Assembly (NCBI GenBank): GCA_021734725.1
Contig: JAIPIM010000138.1
Location: 1-10,214 of the forward strand
Direction: 5' to 3'
Source of the DNA: Minisyncoccota bacterium
GTDB taxonomy: Bacteria > Verrucomicrobiota > Lentisphaeria > Oligosphaerales > MVZH01
DNA: 10,214 bases
The stretch's first letter is position 1. Each line of letters starts with the position of its first letter. The notes under the pieces were generated by a model. That model made no database searches. It was not told the origin of the DNA and was given only the letters and a program-made list of their open reading frames with translations. Below, piece after piece: positions 1 through 6,098 of this stretch. Made by a program: the position numbers and the translations under genes.

Positions 1-51
1 TCCCGTGTCAGGGGCAACGGAATCGCCGCCATCCTGACAACCGACGGATAA
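1..51 (+). CDS. Possible C-terminal end of an upstream gene (partial)
   Basis: Frame 1 is open from the first base and ends at a TAA at 49-51, giving the residues SRVRGNGIAAILTTDG. Most third positions are G or C, as in the genes of this window, and the A-rich sequence that follows looks non-coding, so a gene end here is plausible. Frame 2 closes earlier at a TGA (35-37), and frame 3 runs into the A-rich leader. Sixteen residues are too few to recognise a family, so no function is suggested. It may equally be non-coding sequence that is open by chance. Confidence 0.3.
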   Translation, partial: SRVRGNGIAAILTTDG

Positions 52-152
52 CAACAACAATTTCAACGAAAAATCACAACAACATCAACAAAAATTGAAT
101 CCGCGGTAAAATCGATTGGTTTTTTCACGGATTCAGGAGAAAGGGAAGCATC
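52..152 (+). promoter_or_regulatory. CAA-rich leader and ribosome binding site of the PEP-CTERM gene
   Basis: About 45 bases (roughly 50-95) are almost only A and C with repeated CAA/ACA triplets and hardly any G, so an RNA of this stretch would be unstructured. A TAAAAT at 107-112 could be a -10 box, but no good -35 lies at the right distance, so no promoter is claimed. AGGAGA at 135-140 is a good Shine-Dalgarno sequence for the ATG at 153. An unstructured CAA-rich 5' leader would fit a well-translated surface protein; that is inference. Confidence 0.35.
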
Positions 153-1928
153 ATGAAATCGTCACCAGTATTGTTCGTTCGTCTGATTGTCGGCTTGATT
201 GTCATTGTGTCGGTTGCGTCGGTACGCGCGGCGGAGTGGACCGGCACGACCAGTACGGACTGGAACGTCGGGACCAACTGGAGCACAGGGTCCGTTCCCG
301 GTTCGGGGGTTAATGCCGATTGTCGAATGACCGGGGCGAATTACACCATCAATTACGACAGCGCGATGAGCGCCGCGGACTTCGGGTATTTCAACATAGG
401 CAACGAAACAGGCTACACAACCACACTGAACGTCGACGCTGACGGATTCATATCGAAGAACCAGGGATCTGGGATCAATTATACATTAAACCTTGGTGTG
501 AATGGGGTCGTCAATGTGGAAGAAAATGGGTATGCACGTTTTTCAACTTCGTATGTGTCAGGCGGCACCTACGGTTACGTGGATGGTACGCTCAACGTGA
601 ATGGTGGAGACGTCGCGATTTCGGGCGAAACAAGGTTTTATTTGACCGGTACCATGGCGATCACGGACGGGAAACTGGCGCTGGGAGGCCTGTACACGTA
701 CGTTGGCGGCACGCTGGACATCGATGGCGGAGAGGTGACTTTTTCCAATGGACGCGGGCGGACTGTTGGAAGCTCCGGGTTTGCCCACGGTACGTTGAAT
801 ATGACCGGCGGCACCGTCAATTTCAACGCATCTTCCGCAACCTACAACATGACGGCAATTGGAAGCGGCTCTAATCGCGGCACAATGAACATGTCGGGTG
901 GTACCGTTAATAACTACGATCCATTGTTTGTGGGTCCCGCTAATTGGGCCGGCGCCCGAGGCATCTTGAATCTTTCGGGTGGACAATGGATCCAGCAGGG
1001 AGGAGGGACGGTATATATTGGTTACAACCGAGGCGATGCTCAAAACCAACTGAATGTGACCAATACGGGACTTTTCACGACGACCGGTGACACGATCATC
1101 GGCCAAGCCAGCACCAGCGCTCTTGTGGATACGCTCAATATCAATGGCGGTACGTATACGGCGACAAACGCCAATGGGGATGCAACCCTGACCGTCAATC
1201 GCGGTGAGCTGAAGGTTCAGAGTGGTTCGTTGACGATTGACCGGCTGGCAACTTCGCTGGGCGCGCAAAGCGTGATCACGTTCACCGGCGGGACCATGAC
1301 GATCAACGACAGCAGCACGGTGGACAACGATTCGACATTCCAGGTTGGTAACGGCAGCAACGAGGCGCTTCTGGTGGTGAACGGCGGCACGCACAGTTTC
1401 GCGGACGGCCTGGCCATCACAAGCAACGCCGCGCTTCAGGGGACCGGTACAGTAACCACACCCGCCGGCACCACCTCCACTTCGGTTGCGAGCGGCGGCA
1501 CGCTGATCCCGGGCAACAGCATCGGCACGCTCACCATCACCAACGATCTGAGCCTTGCGGACGGCGCAAGTTACGATTATGAAATCAGTTCCTCGACTGT
1601 CCACGACCTGGTGGCCGTGGGCGGTGACCTTACACTGCCGGGCGCCGGGTCCACAGTGACCCTGAACCTGTCGTTGGTCGAGCCCAGGAAAACTCTTTCG
1701 CCGACGAATGTGGAGCTGTTCACGTACGGTGGGCTGACCGGATACACGGATCTCAATTGGAACATCAACCTGATCGGCGACTACTGGCTGGGGACCCCGA
1801 CGGTGTTCGATAACGAGTCCGGCACGATTTACCTCAACGGTATTACGTTTATCCCCGAACCGGCATCGATTGCGCTGCTCGGACTGGGGGCCCTGGCGCT
1901 GATGCGGCGCAAAAGACGGAGTTGCTAG
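153..1928 (+). CDS. Secreted PEP-CTERM protein with beta-strand (beta-helix-like) repeats
   Basis: This 591-residue protein is exported and probably fixed to the cell surface or extracellular matrix. It begins with a signal peptide (residues 1 to about 26, hydrophobic LIVGLIVIVSVASV, likely cut after VRA). An EWTG...DWNVGTNWS segment follows, typical of the start of autotransporter-associated beta-strand repeat proteins. The body is rich in Gly, Thr, Asn and Ser and repeats a G-T-L-N-(V/M/I)-x-G-G motif starting near residues 145, 186, 213, 243, 270 and 326, as expected of parallel beta-helix coils. The C-terminus is a classic PEP-CTERM sorting signal: PEP at 568-570, a hydrophobic helix, then the basic RRKRR tail, ending unusually in Cys. 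In known systems an exosortase removes this tail; none is encoded here. The start at 153 has AGGAGA 12 bases upstream. No catalytic domain is seen, so the role is likely structural or adhesive. It appears to be a single-gene unit, since a 455-base spacer follows. Confidence 0.88.
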   Translation: MKSSPVLFVRLIVGLIVIVSVASVRAAEWTGTTSTDWNVGTNWSTGSVPGSGVNADCRMTGANYTINYDSAMSAADFGYFNIGNETGYTTTLNVDADGFISKNQGSGINYTLNLGVNGVVNVEENGYARFSTSYVSGGTYGYVDGTLNVNGGDVAISGETRFYLTGTMAITDGKLALGGLYTYVGGTLDIDGGEVTFSNGRGRTVGSSGFAHGTLNMTGGTVNFNASSATYNMTAIGSGSNRGTMNMSGGTVNNYDPLFVGPANWAGARGILNLSGGQWIQQGGGTVYIGYNRGDAQNQLNVTNTGLFTTTGDTIIGQASTSALVDTLNINGGTYTATNANGDATLTVNRGELKVQSGSLTIDRLATSLGAQSVITFTGGTMTINDSSTVDNDSTFQVGNGSNEALLVVNGGTHSFADGLAITSNAALQGTGTVTTPAGTTSTSVASGGTLIPGNSIGTLTITNDLSLADGASYDYEISSSTVHDLVAVGGDLTLPGAGSTVTLNLSLVEPRKTLSPTNVELFTYGGLTGYTDLNWNINLIGDYWLGTPTVFDNESGTIYLNGITFIPEPASIALLGLGALALMRRKRRSC

Positions 1929-1988
1929 CCTCATTATTAACCTCTAAGACTGAGTCCCCTCTAAAAAGTCGAGATGGGCCGTAATCCA

Positions 1989-2090
1989 AGGTTTCGGGTT
2001 TCGGGTGTCAGGTTTCGGGACCAATCTCGCGACTATTTCAAGGACTGTTACTTGTGTTTTCTTAAACCTGACAACTGAACACTGAAACCC
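1989..2090. repeat. Inverted pair of degenerate TCRGNNN heptad arrays
   Basis: The left arm is four heptads in phase on the + strand: TCGGGTT (1994-2000), TCGGGTG (2001-2007), TCAGGTT (2008-2014) and TCGGGAC (2015-2021). The right arm carries three heptads of the same type on the minus strand: TCAGGTT (2065-2071), TCAGTTG (2072-2078) and TCAGTGT (2079-2085). Read as a palindrome, 1989-2015 pairs with 2064-2090 at 21 of 27 positions, and several of the other positions would be G-U pairs in RNA. The intervening 48 bases form the loop. The element could extrude as a cruciform or fold as a long imperfect RNA hairpin after the PEP-CTERM gene. Function is unknown. Confidence 0.65.
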
Positions 2091-2261
2091 ACGACGTCTG
2101 AAGGCGTATTATGCGTTTTTCCCACCAAAACCGTACTTTTTGGAGTGCACTCAAGACTGGAAGTCTCAAAGAGCGTTGTGGACGAGATGCGCTTACGCCG
2201 CAGATAAATGCGCTGCTGTGCGCGATACCAAGGCTTACAACCGAGCAGTACCAAGACGGCA

Positions 2262-2348
2262 ACTTGCGCGCCGGAATGTAACGCGGTCTTCCGGGCCGCA
2301 AACCGGCGCATGTGCGGGGCTGGAGACCCGCTTTACTTGCGCGCCGGA
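2262..2348. repeat. Dispersed 54-bp hairpin repeat, copy A, flanked by 14-bp direct repeats
   Basis: The core 2278-2331 matches 8901-8954 at 48 of 54 positions with no gaps. It contains two small hairpins: one made by GCGGTCT/GGGCCGC with a TCC loop (2283-2299), and one made by 2314-2321 and 2324-2331 around a GG loop with a single mismatch. The core is bracketed by a perfect 14-bp direct repeat, ACTTGCGCGCCGGA, at 2262-2275 and 2335-2348. CCGGCGC (2303-2309) can also pair with GCGCCGG (2341-2347), enclosing the second hairpin. It lies just before the Shine-Dalgarno sequence of the pseudopilin gene. It looks like a miniature interspersed element; any regulatory role is inference. Confidence 0.7.
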
Positions 2349-2383
2349 TTGGTTAGACGCATACAAAAAGGAGTAATTACATC

Positions 2384-3085
2384 ATGAGATACATCGTCAC
2401 TGGCAATAGCGGCCATACGAGCTCGTGGCAGAGACATTTTACGTTGATCGAGCTTCTCGTGGTTGTCGCGATCATTGCTATTCTTGCCAGCTTACTGCTT
2501 CCATCCTTAAAGCAGGCACGGGAAAAGGCACGGGAAATATACTGCGCGAGCAACCTGAGAACACTGTCCCAGGGAACAGTTATGTACTGCAACGACTTTG
2601 ACGACTACTTTCCCGACTCGGCGGCATACAACCCCCTGACCCAGGGGGCGTGGTACCAGTGTCTTGCAAAAATAGGGGGGCCCGCAAGCGCCCAAGTATA
2701 CGTGCCCCATCGCGGGTGGACGATAAAGGACAGTAATCCCTACTTCTGTCCAACCAATCCGGCGCAGCACAGCAGTGGATCCCCGGGATGGACGAACTAT
2801 GCGATCAACAGCAACCTGATCGGCGAGCGCATCAGTGTTGTTTTTCCGACCTCAGCACTGCTGATCGATTCCTACAATCCTTATGCCGGTTTTATGCAGA
2901 CTTGGTACACCAATTCCGGAGCGCGCTACAGCAATCCCTGGGCCAACACCTACCCCGTGCACGCGAACCGGGTCAATATTGTATTTGTGGACTGTTCCGT
3001 GAAAGCGGTCGACGTTACGCCGCACCACGGCATGAATGCGGACTTGGGCGACCTGCAGAAAGAATGGTTTTGGCCTGTTAAATAA
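2384..3085 (+). CDS. Pseudopilin-like protein with prepilin N-terminal methylation motif (H-X9-DG type family)
   Basis: This 233-residue protein has a type IV pilin/type II secretion pseudopilin N-terminus. An 18-residue leader (MRYIVTG...SWQRH) precedes FTLIELLVVVAIIAILASLLLPSL, with the usual Glu at position +5 of the mature protein (E23). A prepilin peptidase would cut before F19, although residue -1 is His rather than the usual Gly. AREKAREIYCASNLRTLSQG follows, characteristic of the DUF1559/H-X9-DG pseudopilins abundant in Lentisphaerota and Planctomycetota. Near the C-terminus H193 is followed nine residues later by D203-C204, so the family's DG is DC here. The start has AAGGAG at 2368-2373. 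The gene lies 37 bases before the first lyase, probably in the same operon. Its role may be in a secretion pseudopilus or in binding and presenting polysaccharide at the cell surface; the sequence does not decide between these. It is unlikely to be the major pilin. Confidence 0.85.
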   Translation: MRYIVTGNSGHTSSWQRHFTLIELLVVVAIIAILASLLLPSLKQAREKAREIYCASNLRTLSQGTVMYCNDFDDYFPDSAAYNPLTQGAWYQCLAKIGGPASAQVYVPHRGWTIKDSNPYFCPTNPAQHSSGSPGWTNYAINSNLIGERISVVFPTSALLIDSYNPYAGFMQTWYTNSGARYSNPWANTYPVHANRVNIVFVDCSVKAVDVTPHHGMNADLGDLQKEWFWPVK

Positions 3086-3122
3086 AGACTTAAACCGAAA
3101 GCAGTCTTTGAAAGTGTTTATC

Positions 3123-6068
3123 ATGAACCGAATGATCGGAAATGGGTGCCGCAATCAGAGTAAAAACGAGGGTTGTGTGAGAACGCGAAGGCATTGGCGC
3201 CACGCTACGGCGCGCATCATGGCCGGTGTCTTTTGCACGGCGTTCACGGCCTGTATGATGGACGGTGCGTCCGGGGCGGCTCTGGCGAAGCGTGACAGGG
3301 ACAAGATGGTTGTACCGATAGACTTGATGGACCACGCGGCCGAGGACAAGGCGACGATTAAAAGAATCGGTCCAGCGGAATACGAGTGGCACCTGCCGGA
3401 CGGTGTCGCGCAGTCTCTCCACATTGACCTTACTAAACTTGGCATCGAGCCATCGGAGTTCGACGAGTTCCGTTTCGAACTCATGCCCGAGGGATCCCTG
3501 GTTATGGTGCAGGCGATTGTTAAGGGCTTGCCGTCGGATGACGAAGTCAGCAGCTGGTACTCGAAATTTGACATTGAGATCGGCGAGTGGAACGAGGGAC
3601 GCTATGACCTGCGCGTGGACGATGACGGCATTTACTTTAGCGGTCGTTTTCCGGAGGATCCCGCCGGGCTGTTGACGCTACGATTGTCGCGTCGTGTGTT
3701 GGGCGTTCCCGGCGAACCGGCATGGCGAAAAGCGCGCTTGCGCAATCCGCGCTTCGTTCGTTATCCCGTTGCCGTCGAATTCCGGTTAGACGAGTGCCAA
3801 ATGGAAACTGGGGGTGCTGAAGTATCCTACACCTACACCGTGCATCTCAAGAATCGGACAGCAGCTTCTCAAACCGTATTGGTTGAGCCCGATTCCAAGG
3901 GGACCCTCAAGTATTTCAGCGTTACGACGGAAAAGGAGGTGCAACTTCCTCCGAACGCATCCCTGGCCGTAGAAATACGCGTGAGCATACCCCGGTCACA
4001 AGCATTGCGTCTGCCTGCCCTCTACGCCGAGCCACTCGTTCCGAAAATATCCGTGAAAGGCATGCCTGACAGCGATGTGATACCCATCATGGGGTACAGG
4101 AGCTGGCCGTTGTGGGGGGTCGTTCCCATCTTCAACCGCAAGATTTGGACGCCGGCGACATTCCAGGCTTTTCTGGACGCGCGCGCATTGGCCATGCCGA
4201 AGATCGCGGACTGGCGTAAGTCGGTTGCAGCGCACGCGGAGAACGCCTGCAAGCACGACTGGCCTATGCCGGAAAACATGCTGCCTGCGCACGACGCGGG
4301 CTACCGCTGCACAGATCCGGAATGCCGCGGACGATTGCGTCCGGCTTCCGCGATGAGCCTGCATAAGCACGTGTGTTCCAAGTGTGGAAAAGTCTACGAG
4401 AACAACGAAGGCATTGACCGGGCGGGGCTCGCGCTATACTATGGAAAACGTGCGAGTGCCACGCGTGCATGCGCTCTGGCGTGGCTGCTCACCGGTGAGG
4501 ACAAGTATGCCGAAAAAGCGTCGTCGCTTCTTCTGAGCCTGGCCGCGGCATACCCTGACATGCCGGTCAACAATGCGCGCTCGACGGCGGGAGCGTCAAA
4601 ATTGGGCGTAAGTACATTGTTAGCCTCGTACATTCTGCCCAGGCTTGCCGAGGGGTATGCGTTTCTTTCCTCTTATTCCGACTTGAGTGCCGACCAACGG
4701 AGCGATATCGAGAGCACCCTTACCGACGAGGCTCTTCGCATAGCCCGGCACTGCGTGGAATACTCGAATATGACCGCTGAACATCTGCGCGCCTACGGCA
4801 GTACCGCCATTGCCACCGGGTTCTGGCCGCTTGCGGGGGAAGCTGTTTATGGCGAGTTCGGTTGGCACGAATTGGTGGAGCGCGGCTATTCGGAAGGCGG
4901 TATCGCGCATGAAGCCGGTGCGTACCATCGCGCGATCTTCCATGCCATGGATGAGTTCGCCGCGTTCGCGCTGGAACAGAACGTGAACCTGTACACCGAA
5001 CGCTTCAAACGCGTGTACGACGGTTCCCTGTCGGTCGGCAATCTGGCGGCGGCATCGTACGAGGCGGCCTACACGGTGTACCGGGACCCCGCGTATCTGC
5101 GCATTCTGCAAGGTCGCCGCGGTAAAGGAACAAGCGGGCAGGCCATTTTCCACGGGACGTTGGGGCTCGCCGATGTCGGAGATATTCCGATAACATCCAC
5201 GCACATGCCGGGGGCGGGCTACATTTTTCTGCGTCGCGGCCAGGCCGGCGATTCTTACGAGATCCGACTGAATTACATTAAGTATTTCGATCGAGACGAA
5301 AAAGATCGGTTCTCCACGTTTTTCCTGCGCAACGGCCGGCAGCTGGAAACCATGCCCGGACGAATGTCGTACGGCGATTACAACGCCGAATTCATGTACG
5401 CCACGGCGGCCCACAATACCGTGGTTATCGATGGACAGGATCAGCGCGCCGTGCATGGACGGTTGGTCGCGTACGAGCCGGATCCGGATACGCCGTTGGC
5501 GGTTGTGGCAACGGCCTCCGATACTCCTCTGTACGAAGGCGTACAGCAGTTGCGTGCCATCGCACTGATCGAGAACAATTACATCGTTTTCGATGCCGTA
5601 CGCTGTGATAAGCCGCGCACTGTCGACCGCTATCAGTATGGCAGAGGCCAAGCGGCTTTCTCATCTCAACTGACCCCAGCGGACAGCGACTTCCCGCATG
5701 TGCCGCACCCCGACTTCAACCCGATTACGAAGGTGGCCGTTGGCGCCCCCGGCAAACAGGGGGTACTCAAATTCAAGGATAACTTCACCATGACAGTGGT
5801 TTCGGAACAGGACATGCAGCTGTGCCGCGCTCTAACCCACGGTGGTTACGGCGGTCGTCCCATGGAAGTTACATTCGCCCGTGTCGCGAACACACGGGAT
5901 GCATCCTTCCTGGCTGCTTTTACGTGGGGTGACAAACCGGCACCTCCGGCCCTGACAATTATCGAAAACACACCGGACGAGATTCGCCTGGGGGTCGATA
6001 TCGGACCTCGCACGTACGCCATCGACATCGATGTCGCCGGCAAAACGGCCAAAGTCGTAAAGCACTGA
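3123..6068 (+). CDS. Secreted heparinase II/III-like protein (putative polysaccharide lyase 1) with zinc-ribbon module
   Basis: This 981-residue protein is predicted to be exported and to cleave a uronic-acid-containing polysaccharide by beta-elimination. The preferred ATG is 3123: it adds an Arg/His-rich n-region before the hydrophobic segment (about residues 33-46), with cleavage likely after ALA55. Its Shine-Dalgarno sequence is weak. An ATG at 3219 is possible, and one at 3036 would overlap the pseudopilin gene. Order: N-terminal beta-rich domain (about 56-320); a four-Cys module (C396, C401, C418, C421); an alpha/alpha-toroid region (about 430-680) with NMTAEH at 549-554 and GGIAHEAGAYH ending at Y601-H602, where the lyase tyrosine is expected; and a C-terminal beta-sandwich (about 695-981) with HNTVVIDG at 764-771. 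The HGH motif of characterised heparinase II appears as RDE (724-726), so the chemistry or metal site may differ. Thirty bases separate it from the paralogous lyase 2. Family assignment is fairly sure; substrate is unknown. Confidence 0.82.
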   Translation: MNRMIGNGCRNQSKNEGCVRTRRHWRHATARIMAGVFCTAFTACMMDGASGAALAKRDRDKMVVPIDLMDHAAEDKATIKRIGPAEYEWHLPDGVAQSLHIDLTKLGIEPSEFDEFRFELMPEGSLVMVQAIVKGLPSDDEVSSWYSKFDIEIGEWNEGRYDLRVDDDGIYFSGRFPEDPAGLLTLRLSRRVLGVPGEPAWRKARLRNPRFVRYPVAVEFRLDECQMETGGAEVSYTYTVHLKNRTAASQTVLVEPDSKGTLKYFSVTTEKEVQLPPNASLAVEIRVSIPRSQALRLPALYAEPLVPKISVKGMPDSDVIPIMGYRSWPLWGVVPIFNRKIWTPATFQAFLDARALAMPKIADWRKSVAAHAENACKHDWPMPENMLPAHDAGYRCTDPECRGRLRPASAMSLHKHVCSKCGKVYENNEGIDRAGLALYYGKRASATRACALAWLLTGEDKYAEKASSLLLSLAAAYPDMPVNNARSTAGASKLGVSTLLASYILPRLAEGYAFLSSYSDLSADQRSDIESTLTDEALRIARHCVEYSNMTAEHLRAYGSTAIATGFWPLAGEAVYGEFGWHELVERGYSEGGIAHEAGAYHRAIFHAMDEFAAFALEQNVNLYTERFKRVYDGSLSVGNLAAASYEAAYTVYRDPAYLRILQGRRGKGTSGQAIFHGTLGLADVGDIPITSTHMPGAGYIFLRRGQAGDSYEIRLNYIKYFDRDEKDRFSTFFLRNGRQLETMPGRMSYGDYNAEFMYATAAHNTVVIDGQDQRAVHGRLVAYEPDPDTPLAVVATASDTPLYEGVQQLRAIALIENNYIVFDAVRCDKPRTVDRYQYGRGQAAFSSQLTPADSDFPHVPHPDFNPITKVAVGAPGKQGVLKFKDNFTMTVVSEQDMQLCRALTHGGYGGRPMEVTFARVANTRDASFLAAFTWGDKPAPPALTIIENTPDEIRLGVDIGPRTYAIDIDVAGKTAKVVKH

Positions 6069-6098
6069 TCTGAACCTCAAAGGAAGCGATACAGCATC

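Larger units (their letters stand above)
1929..2383. other. Long non-coding spacer between the PEP-CTERM gene and the pseudopilin operon
   Basis: No convincing gene lies here. Small open frames on both strands (for example 2140-2376 + and 2048-2311 -) run through repeat sequence and lack family features. The first 60 bases after the stop show no GC-rich hairpin followed by a T-run, so no intrinsic terminator is evident. The spacer then holds an inverted pair of heptanucleotide arrays (1989-2090), an unrecognised stretch (about 2093-2261) with a small hairpin at 2154-2166, and a dispersed hairpin repeat (copy A, 2278-2331). AAGGAG at 2368-2373 is the Shine-Dalgarno sequence of the next gene. 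A promoter for the downstream operon is expected here, but no clear -35/-10 pair could be picked out. Confidence 0.7.

Noticed and set aside
558..1934. Long open frame on the minus strand (458 codons) opposite the PEP-CTERM gene
   Set aside because: It is antisense to a repeat-rich protein with clear signal peptide and sorting signal. Its translation is Arg/Gly/Ala/Val-rich without domains, as expected from a mirrored GC-rich coding frame.
1994..2085. CRISPR-like array
   Set aside because: The units are only 7 bp, contiguous and degenerate, with no unique spacers and no cas genes nearby.
2140..2376. 78-codon + strand open frame ending just before the pseudopilin gene, and minus-strand frames over the same region
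   Set aside because: They consist largely of the dispersed hairpin repeat; similar short Arg-rich frames arise from copy B. No ribosome binding site or conserved domain is seen.
3036..3122. Upstream in-frame ATG (3036) as the start of lyase 1
   Set aside because: It would overlap the last 50 bases of the pseudopilin gene, has no Shine-Dalgarno sequence, and adds a polar stretch that would bury the signal peptide still deeper.
3235..3260. Lipoprotein signal in lyase 1 (FTAC)
   Set aside because: Position -3 is Phe rather than Leu/Val/Ile, and a normal AxA-type site (ALA before K56) lies shortly after. A standard signal peptide is more likely, though not certain.
4620..5651. 343-codon open frame on the minus strand inside lyase 1
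   Set aside because: It overlaps the toroid and beta-sandwich regions that carry recognisable heparinase motifs on the + strand, and it has no Shine-Dalgarno sequence or family resemblance of its own.
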